Source: Armatimonadota bacterium
GTDB lineage: Bacteria; Armatimonadota; UBA10988
Direction of reading: 5' to 3'
DNA: 36,649 nucleotides
NCBI GenBank assembly: GCA_016235455.1
Contig: JACRKZ010000118.1
Span: forward strand, 1-36,649
The notes under the pieces were generated by a model, which was given only the letters and a program-made list of their open reading frames with translations, made no database searches and was not told the origin of the DNA. This document shows, in pieces, positions 8,980-16,409 of the stretch. Position numbers and translations under genes: made by a program. Position 1 is the first letter of the stretch, and each line of letters begins with the position of its first letter.

Positions 8980-10665
8980 ATGAGCCAAGAACTGGTTGGT
9001 CAACGCTATCTGCTCGAGCGCGAGGTGCGCCGCACGGCGCGCCTGACGGCCTACGCCGCGCTCGATACGCAGTCACAACTGCCGGTGACCATCAAGCTGT
9101 TGCGGCCCGACCTGCTGGCGCAGCCAGCCTACCGCGCCGAACTCAGCCAGCGCCTGGCCGTGGTCAAGGGCGGCCTGCCCTGGGCGCCGGCACTGCTCGA
9201 CCTCGAGCTCGACGGCGACCGACCGTTCATCGCCGAGCGCGTCACCGCAGGCCGCACGGTCGGCGACCGCCTGCGCGCGGGCGAGAGCTTTGGCGCCGAC
9301 CAGCTGACCTCGTTGGCGGCCGGCGCGGCGCAGGCGTTGACCGCGCTGCATCACGGCCCGTTGCTCATGCACGGCACGCTCTGCCCCGAGTCGCTGCTGG
9401 TGGCCGGCGACCAGAGCGTGCTGCTGCTGGACTGCGAGCAGCCGGTCTCGCCGTTGGAGACGGTCGACCAGGCCCGCTATGCGGCGCCCGAAGTGCTCAG
9501 CGGCGACCCGGTGGACGCGCGGGCCGACCTCCATGCGCTGAGCTGCATTCTCTACCAGGCCGCACTGGGCCAGGCGCCGTTCGATGGCCCCTCGCCCCTG
9601 GCCATCAGCGCCAACAAGCAGCGCCATGTGCCCGACAGCCTGACCGCCTGGCGCACCGACCTGCCCGCCGGCCTCGTGGCCGCCGTGTCGGCCGGCCTGC
9701 AGCGCGAGGCGGTGAGCCGGCCGGCCGATGCCACGGCCTTCGCCAAGCTCCTGACCCAGGGCGCTGCCGCCTCGGCGGCAACCATGGCGCCCCCGCTCGG
9801 CGCCACGCAGATTCTCGACAAGGCCGTGGCCATACCCGCTGCCAGCGCGGCTGCCGCCTACAACGCCGCCTCGGCGTTCAACGCGGCGGCGGCGGTGGGT
9901 GGGCCGCCGGCCGCCGCGCCGCGCCCGCCCCAGCCGGTGCGACGCGAGTCGGGCGGGGCTGGCCCGTTCCTGGCCGTGATCGTGGTGCTGCTCATCGGCG
10001 GCGGCCTGTGGTGGGCGCTCAAACATCCCGGCGGCTCGCTCACGGTTCCGGCGCTGGCCGGTATGAATGAGGAGCAGGCCATCGCCAAGCTCAAGGAAGT
10101 GGGCCTCAAAGGCACCCAGAACGGCTCCGACTACGACGACAAAGTGCCCGACGGCCAAGTGCTGCGTCAGCAGCCCGAGTCCGGCGCGCGGCTCAACCCC
10201 GGCGACACGGTGCAGATCATCTTGAGCAAGGGCTCGAAGAACGCGACGTTGCCCAGCCTGGTGAACATGAGCGAGAAAGAGGCCAAGGCCGAACTGACCA
10301 AGCGCGGCCTCAAGTACGGCAGCAGCGAGACCGTGGAGCGCGCCGACGCGCCCAACGGCGTGGTCGTCGACCAGTTCCCCAAGGCGGGCGCCTCGGTGGA
10401 ACGCGGCTCGCGCGTGAGCCTGTTCGTCAACAAGAAGCCCAAGGACGCGACGACTCCGCCCGCCACGCCGCCCACCGACCCCGGCAAGACGCCCGATGCG
10501 GACAAGACAACGCCCGATGCCGGCAAGGACGCCAAGGGCAACCTGCTCGACCGCGCCGTGGAGAAAGGCGCCGAACTGGGCCGCGAGGCCACCCGCAAAG
10601 CGATCGAGGCAGCCAAGGACCAGCTCAAGAACGCGGTCGGCGGCGGCAAGGACGAGAAGAAGTAG
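8980..10665 (+). CDS. PASTA-domain membrane protein with degenerate Ser/Thr kinase domain
   Basis: 561 residues. An N-terminal protein-kinase-like domain (~1-260) retains a VTIKLL lysine (~K39), a YAAPEV motif (~167-172) and an ARADLHALSCILY helix. There is no glycine-rich loop, the HRD motif reads HGT (131-133) so the catalytic Asp is gone, and DFG reads DCE (151-153). Then come an Ala-rich linker, one TM segment (~329-347), two PASTA repeats (~354-418 and ~422-487) and a charged Pro/Thr/Asp tail with an amphipathic C-terminal helix. PASTA repeats bind peptidoglycan fragments in PknB-type kinases. I infer a cell-wall-sensing pseudokinase rather than an active kinase. Start ATG 8980 lies 13 bases after the YihY stop. 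Confidence 0.85.
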   Translation: MSQELVGQRYLLEREVRRTARLTAYAALDTQSQLPVTIKLLRPDLLAQPAYRAELSQRLAVVKGGLPWAPALLDLELDGDRPFIAERVTAGRTVGDRLRAGESFGADQLTSLAAGAAQALTALHHGPLLMHGTLCPESLLVAGDQSVLLLDCEQPVSPLETVDQARYAAPEVLSGDPVDARADLHALSCILYQAALGQAPFDGPSPLAISANKQRHVPDSLTAWRTDLPAGLVAAVSAGLQREAVSRPADATAFAKLLTQGAAASAATMAPPLGATQILDKAVAIPAASAAAAYNAASAFNAAAAVGGPPAAAPRPPQPVRRESGGAGPFLAVIVVLLIGGGLWWALKHPGGSLTVPALAGMNEEQAIAKLKEVGLKGTQNGSDYDDKVPDGQVLRQQPESGARLNPGDTVQIILSKGSKNATLPSLVNMSEKEAKAELTKRGLKYGSSETVERADAPNGVVVDQFPKAGASVERGSRVSLFVNKKPKDATTPPATPPTDPGKTPDADKTTPDAGKDAKGNLLDRAVEKGAELGREATRKAIEAAKDQLKNAVGGGKDEKK

Positions 10666-10696
10666 CCGCTGGCCGGAATCTGGGTCCTGGCGCTGG

Positions 10697-10725
10697 TTGC
10701 GCCGCTAGGGACCCTGTGCTACTCT
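10697..10725 (+). promoter_or_regulatory. Candidate sigma70-type promoter for HIT-rpsU region
   Basis: TTGCGC (10697-10702), 17-base spacer, TACTCT (10720-10725). The predicted start near 10732 is about 60 bases before the preferred GTG of the HIT gene. It lies just after the stop of the PASTA-protein gene. Confidence 0.5.
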
Positions 10726-10793
10726 TGCTAGCTGTTGCTCTGGGGCCGGGTCCGCTGGATCAGGTCGTGTCGGAAAGGGCAACGGAGGGCCCA

Positions 10794-11144
10794 GTGGCCG
10801 AAGGCGAAACCATCTTCGCGAAGATCGTGCGGGGGGAAATCCCTTGTGACAAGGTCTATGAGGATGAGCGCGCCGTTGCGTTTCGGGACATCCATCCCGC
10901 CGCGCCGAGCCACATACTGGTCATCCCGAAAGAGCCGCTACCCTCGCTGCTGGAGGCTGGTCCCGAGCACGAGGCGCTGCTAGGCCACTTGCTGGTCGTG
11001 GCAACGGAAGTGGTGCGGCTGGAGGGCTTGGCCGAGCAGGGGTTTCGCGTGGTGGTGAACAACGGCAAGAGCGCCGGCCAGGAGGTCATGCACCTGCATT
11101 TGCACGTGCTGGCCGGCCGGCCGATGGGGTGGCCGCCCGGTTAG
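10794..11144 (+). CDS. HIT family nucleotide-binding protein (Hint-like)
   Basis: About 116 residues. Typical Hint/PKCI features: FAKIVRGEIPCDKVYEDE near the N terminus, FRDIHPAAPSHILVIPKEP, GFRVVVNNGKSAGQEV, and the histidine triad HLHLHVLAG ending in GWPPG. Family members are nucleoside phosphoramidate hydrolases. I chose GTG 10794 because GGAGGG (10784-10789) lies just upstream and homology begins there. A longer frame from 10716 would start within the predicted promoter and add a non-conserved leader. Downstream is rpsU, a common neighbourhood in related genomes. Confidence 0.93.
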   Translation: MAEGETIFAKIVRGEIPCDKVYEDERAVAFRDIHPAAPSHILVIPKEPLPSLLEAGPEHEALLGHLLVVATEVVRLEGLAEQGFRVVVNNGKSAGQEVMHLHLHVLAGRPMGWPPG

Positions 11145-11210
11145 GGTGAGGCTGCCACCGGCACCGTTCGGCCGGAACGACAACGGACGGTCCTGGAGGA
11201 TTGAGAGTCC

Positions 11211-11420
11211 ATGGCGAAAGTGGAGGTCAAGGACCACGAGTCCATCGACAGCGCACTGCGGCGTTTCAAGAAGCAGCTTCAGCGCGATGGCATTTTGCAG
11301 GAAGCTCGCCGCAAGTCGCGCTACGAGAAGCCGAGCGACAAGCGGCGCCGCGAACGCGCCGCGCGCAAGCGCCGGCTCCTGCGCCGCGCCGCGCGCCAGG
11401 AACAGCGCGCCGGCCTATAG
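11211..11420 (+). CDS. rpsU: 30S ribosomal protein S21
   Basis: 69 residues, highly basic, matching bacterial S21: an N-terminal segment with ESIDSALRRFKKQLQRDGIL, then KSRYEKPSDKRRRERAARKR. S21 sits on the 30S platform near the anti-Shine-Dalgarno region. GGAGG lies ~12 bases upstream of ATG, a rather long spacing. A 14-bp perfect hairpin begins 18 bases after the stop. In many genomes rpsU lies upstream of the phoH-ybeY genes, as here. Confidence 0.95.
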   Translation: MAKVEVKDHESIDSALRRFKKQLQRDGILQEARRKSRYEKPSDKRRRERAARKRRLLRRAARQEQRAGL

Positions 11421-11438
11421 GGTCAGTCTGGTTTTCCG

Positions 11439-11483
11439 CACGACACCGATGAGCGCTCTTCGGCGCGCGTCATCGGTGTCGTG
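11439..11483 (+). terminator. 14-bp perfect hairpin between rpsU and phoH
   Basis: CACGACACCGATGA (11439-11452) is perfectly complementary to TCATCGGTGTCGTG (11470-11483). The loop contains a further GCGC/GCGC pair. Only a short T-containing stretch follows, so it may be a terminator, attenuator or 3' stabiliser of rpsU mRNA. Confidence 0.65.
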
Positions 11484-11500
11484 TTGCTGGAGCAACGGCC

Positions 11501-12466
11501 ATCGAGGCCCGAATCCCCATCACCGATGGCGTCCAACTGGCGGCCTTGCTCGGTCCACATGACGAGCATCTGGCCATCCTCCAGCGGGGCGCGCAACCGG
11601 TCGTCATCACCGCCACGCGCGACGCGCTGTTGCTCGCCGGCGACGACGACGACACGGTCCGGCGTACCCAGCGCGTGATCGGTGAGCTGCTCTACCTGCT
11701 CGAACGAGGCCAACCGCTCTCGCTCAGCCAGGTGGAGTATGCGGCGCACAGCCTGGCCGGCGCCAGCGACCAACCGTTAGCCGAAGAACTGGGCGAGACC
11801 GTGCTGGTCACCGACCGCGGCAAGCCCATTCGCGCCCGCACGCCGGGCCAGCGCCGCTACGTCAAGGCGCTGGAGACCAACACCATCACCTTCGGCCTGG
11901 GTCCGGCCGGCACGGGCAAGACGTATCTGGCCATGGCCTGCGCGGTGCGCGCGCTGCGCACCAAGTCCGTCTCGCGCATCATCCTCTGCCGACCCGCGGT
12001 GGAGGCTGGTGAGCGGCTCGGGTTCCTACCCGGTGACCTGCAGGCCAAAATCGACCCCTACTTGCGACCGCTCTATGATGCACTCTACGATATGGAGAGC
12101 CTGGAGCGCGCGCAGCGTCATCTGGAACGCAACGTGGTCGAGGTCGCGCCGCTCGCGTTCATGCGCGGCCGGACGTTGAACGACAGCTTTGTTATCCTCG
12201 ACGAGGCGCAGAACACGTCGCCCGAGCAGATGAAGATGTTCCTGACGCGCTTGGGCTTTGGATCCAAGGCGGTGGTCACCGGTGACCAGACGCAGACCGA
12301 CCTGCCGCGCAATGCGCCGAGCGGTCTGAACCATGCCGTCGACATCCTCGGCGACATCAAGGGCATCGGCATCTGCCGACTAGGCAGCGAGGATGTGGTA
12401 CGCCATGAACTGGTGCAACGCATCGTCGAGGCGTATGATCGCCAGGGACGCGCACTCGACGAGTAG
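11501..12466 (+). CDS. phoH: PhoH family ATPase
   Basis: PhoH-like P-loop protein, implicated in RNA metabolism. Walker A GPAGTGKTYLAM, FLPGDLQAKIDPYLRPLYDAL, Walker B FVILDEAQNT and VVTGDQTQTDLP are all present, and the N-terminal small domain precedes them. The start is unusual. The frame is open from 11453, but no ATG or GTG occurs before the conserved N-terminal strand (IPITDGVQLAALLGPHDEHL). The first canonical start, TTG 11546, would remove that strand. GGAG at 11489-11492 lies 8 bases before an ATC at 11501, which I take as a possible near-cognate start; ATC 11513 (GAGG 5 bases upstream) and TTG 11546 are alternatives. The gene is followed by the pgpH-like and ybeY genes, as in Firmicutes. 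Confidence 0.9.
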   Translation: MEARIPITDGVQLAALLGPHDEHLAILQRGAQPVVITATRDALLLAGDDDDTVRRTQRVIGELLYLLERGQPLSLSQVEYAAHSLAGASDQPLAEELGETVLVTDRGKPIRARTPGQRRYVKALETNTITFGLGPAGTGKTYLAMACAVRALRTKSVSRIILCRPAVEAGERLGFLPGDLQAKIDPYLRPLYDALYDMESLERAQRHLERNVVEVAPLAFMRGRTLNDSFVILDEAQNTSPEQMKMFLTRLGFGSKAVVTGDQTQTDLPRNAPSGLNHAVDILGDIKGIGICRLGSEDVVRHELVQRIVEAYDRQGRALDE

Positions 12467-12497
12467 CGCGTCGGTGAAGAGGCACGGGTAGCCAGCC

Positions 12498-14768
12498 ATG
12501 GCGCAAAAGCCGGCCAAACAGCGAGTCGGGACCAACGGCGGGCGCGACGCCCGTCTCGGGTGGCGCAAGCGCCTCGACGTGGCCCTGCATGAGCTGTCAC
12601 CCCGCGAGTTCACGCCTCAGCGCCTGCTGCTCATCGTGCTGGCCGTTGCCGGCTTCACCGTGGTGCTGAGCACCGACATCTTCCGCCAGGGCATCACCTG
12701 GCAGCCCGGCCAGAAGGCCTCGCGCACGGTCATCGCCGACCGCACCGTGACCTTCCCCGACGATCTCGCCACGGAGCAGCTGCGTCGTGCCGCACGCGAT
12801 GCGGTGCCCAAGCAGTACACGCCCAGCAACCCCGAGACCGAGGCTATCCAGCGCCTGGACCTGTGGTTCGGCAAGGTCGACGTGACCGCCGCCACCCGCG
12901 AAGAGCCCTCGACGCAGGACCTCAGCGAGATGCAGGCGGGTTCTGGCGCGGGGCTGACCACCGACCAGGTGCGAGCCGTGCTCGCGCTGAGCGACGAGAA
13001 GCGCATTGCGCTGCGCCGGTCGGTCACCAACCTGCTGCTCGACCTGTACCGCAACCACGAGATCCACGACGACACGCCCCGCGAGACAGACCTGCAAGCA
13101 GTGCGCGAGAAGACCGTCAATCGGCTGCGGCAGGCGTTCCCGGACACGCTGTCCCGCGACGTGGGCGCGCGGCTCATCTACGCCGAACTGCGACCCAACC
13201 GCCTGTACGATGCGCCGCGCACCGACCGCCAGCGCGAGGATGCCGTCGCCCGCGTGGAGCCAGTGCGCCGCACCATCAACCGCGGCGAGCCGATCATCGA
13301 GCGCGGCCAGACGGTAACCGAGGCGCACCAGGCCAAGTTCGAGGCGCTGGGGCTCGTGCAGCGCAAGCAGGACTACCGTGGGCTGCTGGGCACAGCGGCA
13401 CTGGTGCTGCTGGTGCTGGTCATCACCGGCTGGTATGTGCGGCGCGAACAGCACGAGATCTACATGGACCTGGGCAAGGTGGCCCTGCTCTGCGCCCTGG
13501 CCATGGGCTCCATGGCCTTCTTCCGACTGATGATGGTGTGGCGCGCCGATCCTGCCGCCATGGCCCACACGGCCATTTTCTGCGGCGCCACCATGGGCAT
13601 GTTGATCACGGTGCTGGTGGACTACCGCCTGGCCATGATGATGACCGGGGTGCTGGCCCTGTTCCTGGGCCTGATGATGCCTGGCGCCGGCATCTACGTG
13701 GCGTTCGAGGCCTGGTTGGCCGGCCGGGTTGGCGCCATGGCCCTACGCAGCGTATCCAGCCGCGCCGACCTGGTGCGGGCCGCGCTGGCCACCGCGCTGG
13801 GCGGGATGATCGTGGCCGTGGCCATCGACCTGCCCCATGGCGCCGACGACGCGCCGTGGACGCTCTCTGCGCTGCTGCGCGACGCACTTTACGGCTCGGC
13901 CTGGGGCCTGTTGTCGTTCCTGGTCAGCCAGGGGCTCATGCCGCTTCTCGAGCGCCTGTTCGGCGTGGTCACCCCGTTCCGGCTGCTGGAACTCACCAAC
14001 AGCTCCTCGCCGGCACTGGCCTTGTTGCGCAAGAACGCGCGCGGCAGCTTCGACTCCTCGCTGACCATCGGCGACATGGCCGCGGAGGCCTGCGAGGCCA
14101 TCGGCGCCGACGCGCTCGTGGCCCGCGCCGCGGGCTACCACCACGATCTGGGCAAGGTGCGGCACCCCACGTGGTTCGTGGAGAACCAGTTCGGCGCGGA
14201 GAACATCCACGACCGGCTGGAGCCGACGGTCAGCGCCAAGGCCATCAAGTCGCATGTCACCGAGGGCCTGCAACTGGCCGACGAGTACAACCTGCCCCGG
14301 CCGCTGAAGGATGCCATCGCGCAGCACCACGGCACGTCGCTCATCTCGTTCTTCTACTACCAGGCCAAGGAACGGCTCGGCGACACCTGCCGGATCACCG
14401 AGGAGCAGTTCCGCTATGACGGGCCGAAGCCGCAGAGCAAGGAGTGCGGCGTGATCATGCTGGCCGATGGCGTCGAAGCCGCCGTGCGGGCCGCTGCCGG
14501 GCACGGGCCGATGACCGACAAACGCATCGGCGAGATCGTCCACCGCATCATGGACGCGCGGCTCAAGGAAGGGCAGCTCGACGAGTGCCCGGTCACCCTG
14601 GCCGACCTGACCTTGATTGCGGCGTCGTTCTGCGAGTACCTGCGCGGCATGTACCACGGCCGTATGGACTATCCAACAGCCGCCAAGAAGGAGGCCGCAC
14701 CAGCCCCCGCGGCCAAGGACGAGCCGGCGAAAGAGGCCGCCGAGCCGGTGAAGACCGATGCCGGTTGA
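12498..14768 (+). CDS. PgpH/YqfF-like 7TM-HD domain protein with altered metal site
   Basis: 756 residues. TM1 at ~41-60, an extracytoplasmic 7TMR-HDED domain (~70-290), a block of about six TM segments (~296-490), then a cytosolic HD domain (~500-720) and a charged Lys/Ala/Pro tail. The family member PgpH hydrolyses c-di-AMP. HD residues kept include HHD (H549, D550), KSHVTEG (H586), QHHG (H610, H611) and LADGVEAAVR (D657). However the first metal-ligand histidine of the usual 'TYxHS' motif is replaced: SFDSSL places Ser520 there, with Asp519 beside it. It may be a degenerate or altered phosphodiesterase. The gene lies between phoH and ybeY as in Bacillus, and its last 11 bases overlap ybeY. 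Confidence 0.9.
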   Translation: MAQKPAKQRVGTNGGRDARLGWRKRLDVALHELSPREFTPQRLLLIVLAVAGFTVVLSTDIFRQGITWQPGQKASRTVIADRTVTFPDDLATEQLRRAARDAVPKQYTPSNPETEAIQRLDLWFGKVDVTAATREEPSTQDLSEMQAGSGAGLTTDQVRAVLALSDEKRIALRRSVTNLLLDLYRNHEIHDDTPRETDLQAVREKTVNRLRQAFPDTLSRDVGARLIYAELRPNRLYDAPRTDRQREDAVARVEPVRRTINRGEPIIERGQTVTEAHQAKFEALGLVQRKQDYRGLLGTAALVLLVLVITGWYVRREQHEIYMDLGKVALLCALAMGSMAFFRLMMVWRADPAAMAHTAIFCGATMGMLITVLVDYRLAMMMTGVLALFLGLMMPGAGIYVAFEAWLAGRVGAMALRSVSSRADLVRAALATALGGMIVAVAIDLPHGADDAPWTLSALLRDALYGSAWGLLSFLVSQGLMPLLERLFGVVTPFRLLELTNSSSPALALLRKNARGSFDSSLTIGDMAAEACEAIGADALVARAAGYHHDLGKVRHPTWFVENQFGAENIHDRLEPTVSAKAIKSHVTEGLQLADEYNLPRPLKDAIAQHHGTSLISFFYYQAKERLGDTCRITEEQFRYDGPKPQSKECGVIMLADGVEAAVRAAAGHGPMTDKRIGEIVHRIMDARLKEGQLDECPVTLADLTLIAASFCEYLRGMYHGRMDYPTAAKKEAAPAPAAKDEPAKEAAEPVKTDAG

Positions 14769-15246
14769 GCTGGACGTCCGGCACCCGGGCTACGACGCGG
14801 GAAGTGTCGACTTCGGCGCGCTGTGCAGGCAGGTGTGCTTCGACGAGCTCGGCTGCGAGCCGACGGTCGCCGTGGTACTGTGCGACGACGACACGATCGC
14901 CGAGGTCAACTGGACGTGGCTCGAACACGAGGGCCCGACCGACGTGATCAGCTTCCCGCAGTTCGACCTGCGGCCCGGCCAGCCGGCGCCACCCATCGGT
15001 CACGCCACGCTGCTGGGCGACATCATCATCTCGGTGGACACCGCCGCCGAGCAGGCCGCGGCCTACGGTGTTACGTCTCCGTCCGCTTGGGGCACCGATA
15101 GCGAGGTGGCCCTGCTGTTCGTGCACGGCTTGCTGCACCTCTGCGGCTGGGACGACCAGACGCCCGACCAGCGTACGGCCATGCAGGCCCGCGAGGACCT
15201 GCACCTGGCCGCGGTCGGGCTCGGACCAGCGCCTCGGGCCGACTAG
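14758..15246 (+). CDS. ybeY: Endoribonuclease YbeY
   Basis: 162 residues. YbeY is a zinc-dependent endoribonuclease acting in 16S rRNA 3' maturation and ribosome quality control. Visible motifs: the substrate strand TDVISFPQF (normally TDVLSFP), LGDIIIS, and the metal motif HGLLHLCGWDD. The first two zinc ligands are His123 and His127. The third, usually His in HGxLHLxGYDH, is Asp133 here, a conservative ligand change. The ATG lies 11 bases inside the end of the preceding HD-protein gene, indicating coupling. A slightly long loop (TSPSAWGTDSEV) precedes the metal helix. The family call is secure. Confidence 0.92.
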   Translation: MPVELDVRHPGYDAGSVDFGALCRQVCFDELGCEPTVAVVLCDDDTIAEVNWTWLEHEGPTDVISFPQFDLRPGQPAPPIGHATLLGDIIISVDTAAEQAAAYGVTSPSAWGTDSEVALLFVHGLLHLCGWDDQTPDQRTAMQAREDLHLAAVGLGPAPRAD

Positions 15247-15259
15247 GCGAAGGATAGCC

Positions 15260-16006
15260 ATGGCACAGATCTCGCTCCGGCGGTTCGCGCGCAGCTTCGA
15301 ACACGCCATGGAAGGTGTGCTCGACGCCTATCGCTCGCAACGGCACATGCGTGTGCACTTCGTTTTCATGGCCGCGAATGCCGTGCTGGCGCTGATCTAC
15401 AAGCTCAACGCCATCGAGGTCGCGCTGGTCACCATCGCCACGGCCCTGGTCGTCTCCATGGAGATGATGAACACCGTGGTCGAGGCCATCATCAATCTGG
15501 TCTGCGAGACCTACCACCCCGTGGCGCGCTTCGCCAAGGACGTGGCCGCCGGCGCGGTGCTGGTCACCGCGGGCAACGCCGCCATTGTGGCGGTCTGCAT
15601 CTACGGCAACCCCGAGCGCCTCGGCCGCCTGCGCCAGGTCTGGCTGACCGGCCACTACTACGACGGCAGCGCCCAGCTCCGCGCGCTGGCCATGACTCTG
15701 GTGTTGCTCACGACGCTGCTCGCCGCGGTCAAGGTGGGCAAGCCCGAGGGCAGCGTGCTGCAAGGCGGCCCAGTCAGCGGCCACGCCGCCTACGCCTTCT
15801 GCCTGGCCACCTGTGTCTACTTCCTCGTGGGCGACACGGCCTACGCCTGGCTGGCCACGGCCATGGCCGGCGGCGTGGCGCTCATCGTCGCCCACCTGCG
15901 GCTCAACGACCACTCGCACCGCATGCGCACGGTCTTCTACGGCGCCGCCCTGGGCATCGCCGTGCCGCTCGTCGTGTTTGGCCTGCTGGCCCAGCCGTCG
16001 GGCTAG
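15260..16006 (+). CDS. DgkA-type lipid kinase fused to PAP2-like domain
   Basis: 248 residues. The N-terminal ~120 residues are a DgkA/undecaprenol kinase-type trimeric membrane kinase: FEHAMEGVLDAY, EMMNTVVEAIINLV and RFAKDVAAGAVLV contain the expected Glu, Asn and Lys-Asp active-site pattern. The remainder has about four TM segments and a PAP2-like SGHAAYAF, followed by a weak HSHRMRTVFYGAALG in place of the usual R-x5-H-x3-D motif. Such fusions occur in Clostridia and relatives. Substrate (diacylglycerol or undecaprenol) cannot be told. ATG 15260 was chosen because homology begins there and the frame upstream is the interior of ybeY. No gene lies in the next 140 bases, which carry the feo promoter. 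Confidence 0.88.
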   Translation: MAQISLRRFARSFEHAMEGVLDAYRSQRHMRVHFVFMAANAVLALIYKLNAIEVALVTIATALVVSMEMMNTVVEAIINLVCETYHPVARFAKDVAAGAVLVTAGNAAIVAVCIYGNPERLGRLRQVWLTGHYYDGSAQLRALAMTLVLLTTLLAAVKVGKPEGSVLQGGPVSGHAAYAFCLATCVYFLVGDTAYAWLATAMAGGVALIVAHLRLNDHSHRMRTVFYGAALGIAVPLVVFGLLAQPSG

Positions 16007-16062
16007 CCCGGCCCACCCCGCCGCCGCGCCATACACCGGCCAGATTTCGCGGCCTGCAGCGC

Positions 16063-16091
16063 TTGACGCCTGCCCGGCCCGACACTACCAT
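16063..16091 (+). promoter_or_regulatory. Promoter of the feo operon
   Basis: TTGACG (16063-16068), a 17-base spacer, and TACCAT (16086-16091), predicting a start near 16098. The -35 matches 5 of 6 consensus bases. It lies in the gap between the DgkA-PAP2 gene and feoA and is followed by a Fur-box-like dyad. Confidence 0.65.
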
Positions 16092-16113
16092 ACCCTCGAC
16101 ACCAGACTGAGAG

Positions 16114-16128
16114 TGATAACACTTCTCA
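16114..16128 (+). promoter_or_regulatory. Fur-box-like operator upstream of feoA
   Basis: TGATAAC-A-CTTCTCA matches the 7-1-7 Fur consensus TGATAAT-N-ATTATCA at 11 of 14 positions by eye. It lies between the predicted transcription start and the feoA Shine-Dalgarno. The A+T content is high for this region. Iron-dependent repression is the obvious inference; a DtxR-type site cannot be excluded. Confidence 0.5.
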
Positions 16129-16146
16129 ATGTCTGTGGAGCGCATG

Positions 16147-16398
16147 ATGGACTGGACCGCGGTGGAGCCTGAGGTGTCGGTGGCGTTGACAGACAGCCCC
16201 GAGGGCAGCCTGGTGCGCATTGCGCGCGTCCAGACCAGCGCCGAGGACAGTGGTCGGCTGCGCGAACTGGGGGTCTATGAGGGCGCCGAGGTGACGGTAC
16301 TGACCCAAGGTGATCCGGTGGTGCTGTCCATCGCCGGCACGCGATTCGCCATCTGTCGCCGTTGCGCCTGTCTGGTTGCCGCCGCCCTGGCCTGCTAG
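16147..16398 (+). CDS. feoA: Ferrous iron transport protein A (FeoA domain)
   Basis: About 83 residues forming an SH3-like FeoA domain: GSLVRIARVQTSAEDSGRL, RELGVYEGAEVTVL, GDPVVLSIAGTRFAI. FeoA proteins support FeoB-mediated Fe(II) uptake in the cytoplasm. I chose ATG 16147 because GGAG at 16137-16140 is 6 bases upstream; ATG 16129 overlaps the operator end and ATG 16144 is too close to the GGAG. Unusual: the C terminus is Cys-rich (Cys70, Cys73, Cys75, Cys83), where FeoA normally has charged residues. It is followed 11 bases later by feoB. Confidence 0.88.
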   Translation: MDWTAVEPEVSVALTDSPEGSLVRIARVQTSAEDSGRLRELGVYEGAEVTVLTQGDPVVLSIAGTRFAICRRCACLVAAALAC

Positions 16399-16409
16399 GA
16401 GTCGTACCC

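Noticed and set aside
12863..14419. A 518-codon open frame on the same strand inside the pgpH-like gene
   Set aside because: Out-of-frame shadow with Arg/Gly/Pro-rich composition; the enclosing frame carries the conserved HD residues.
15068..15259. An upstream extension of the DgkA-PAP2 frame into ybeY
   Set aside because: It reads the ybeY metal-site region out of frame; DgkA homology starts at ATG 15260.
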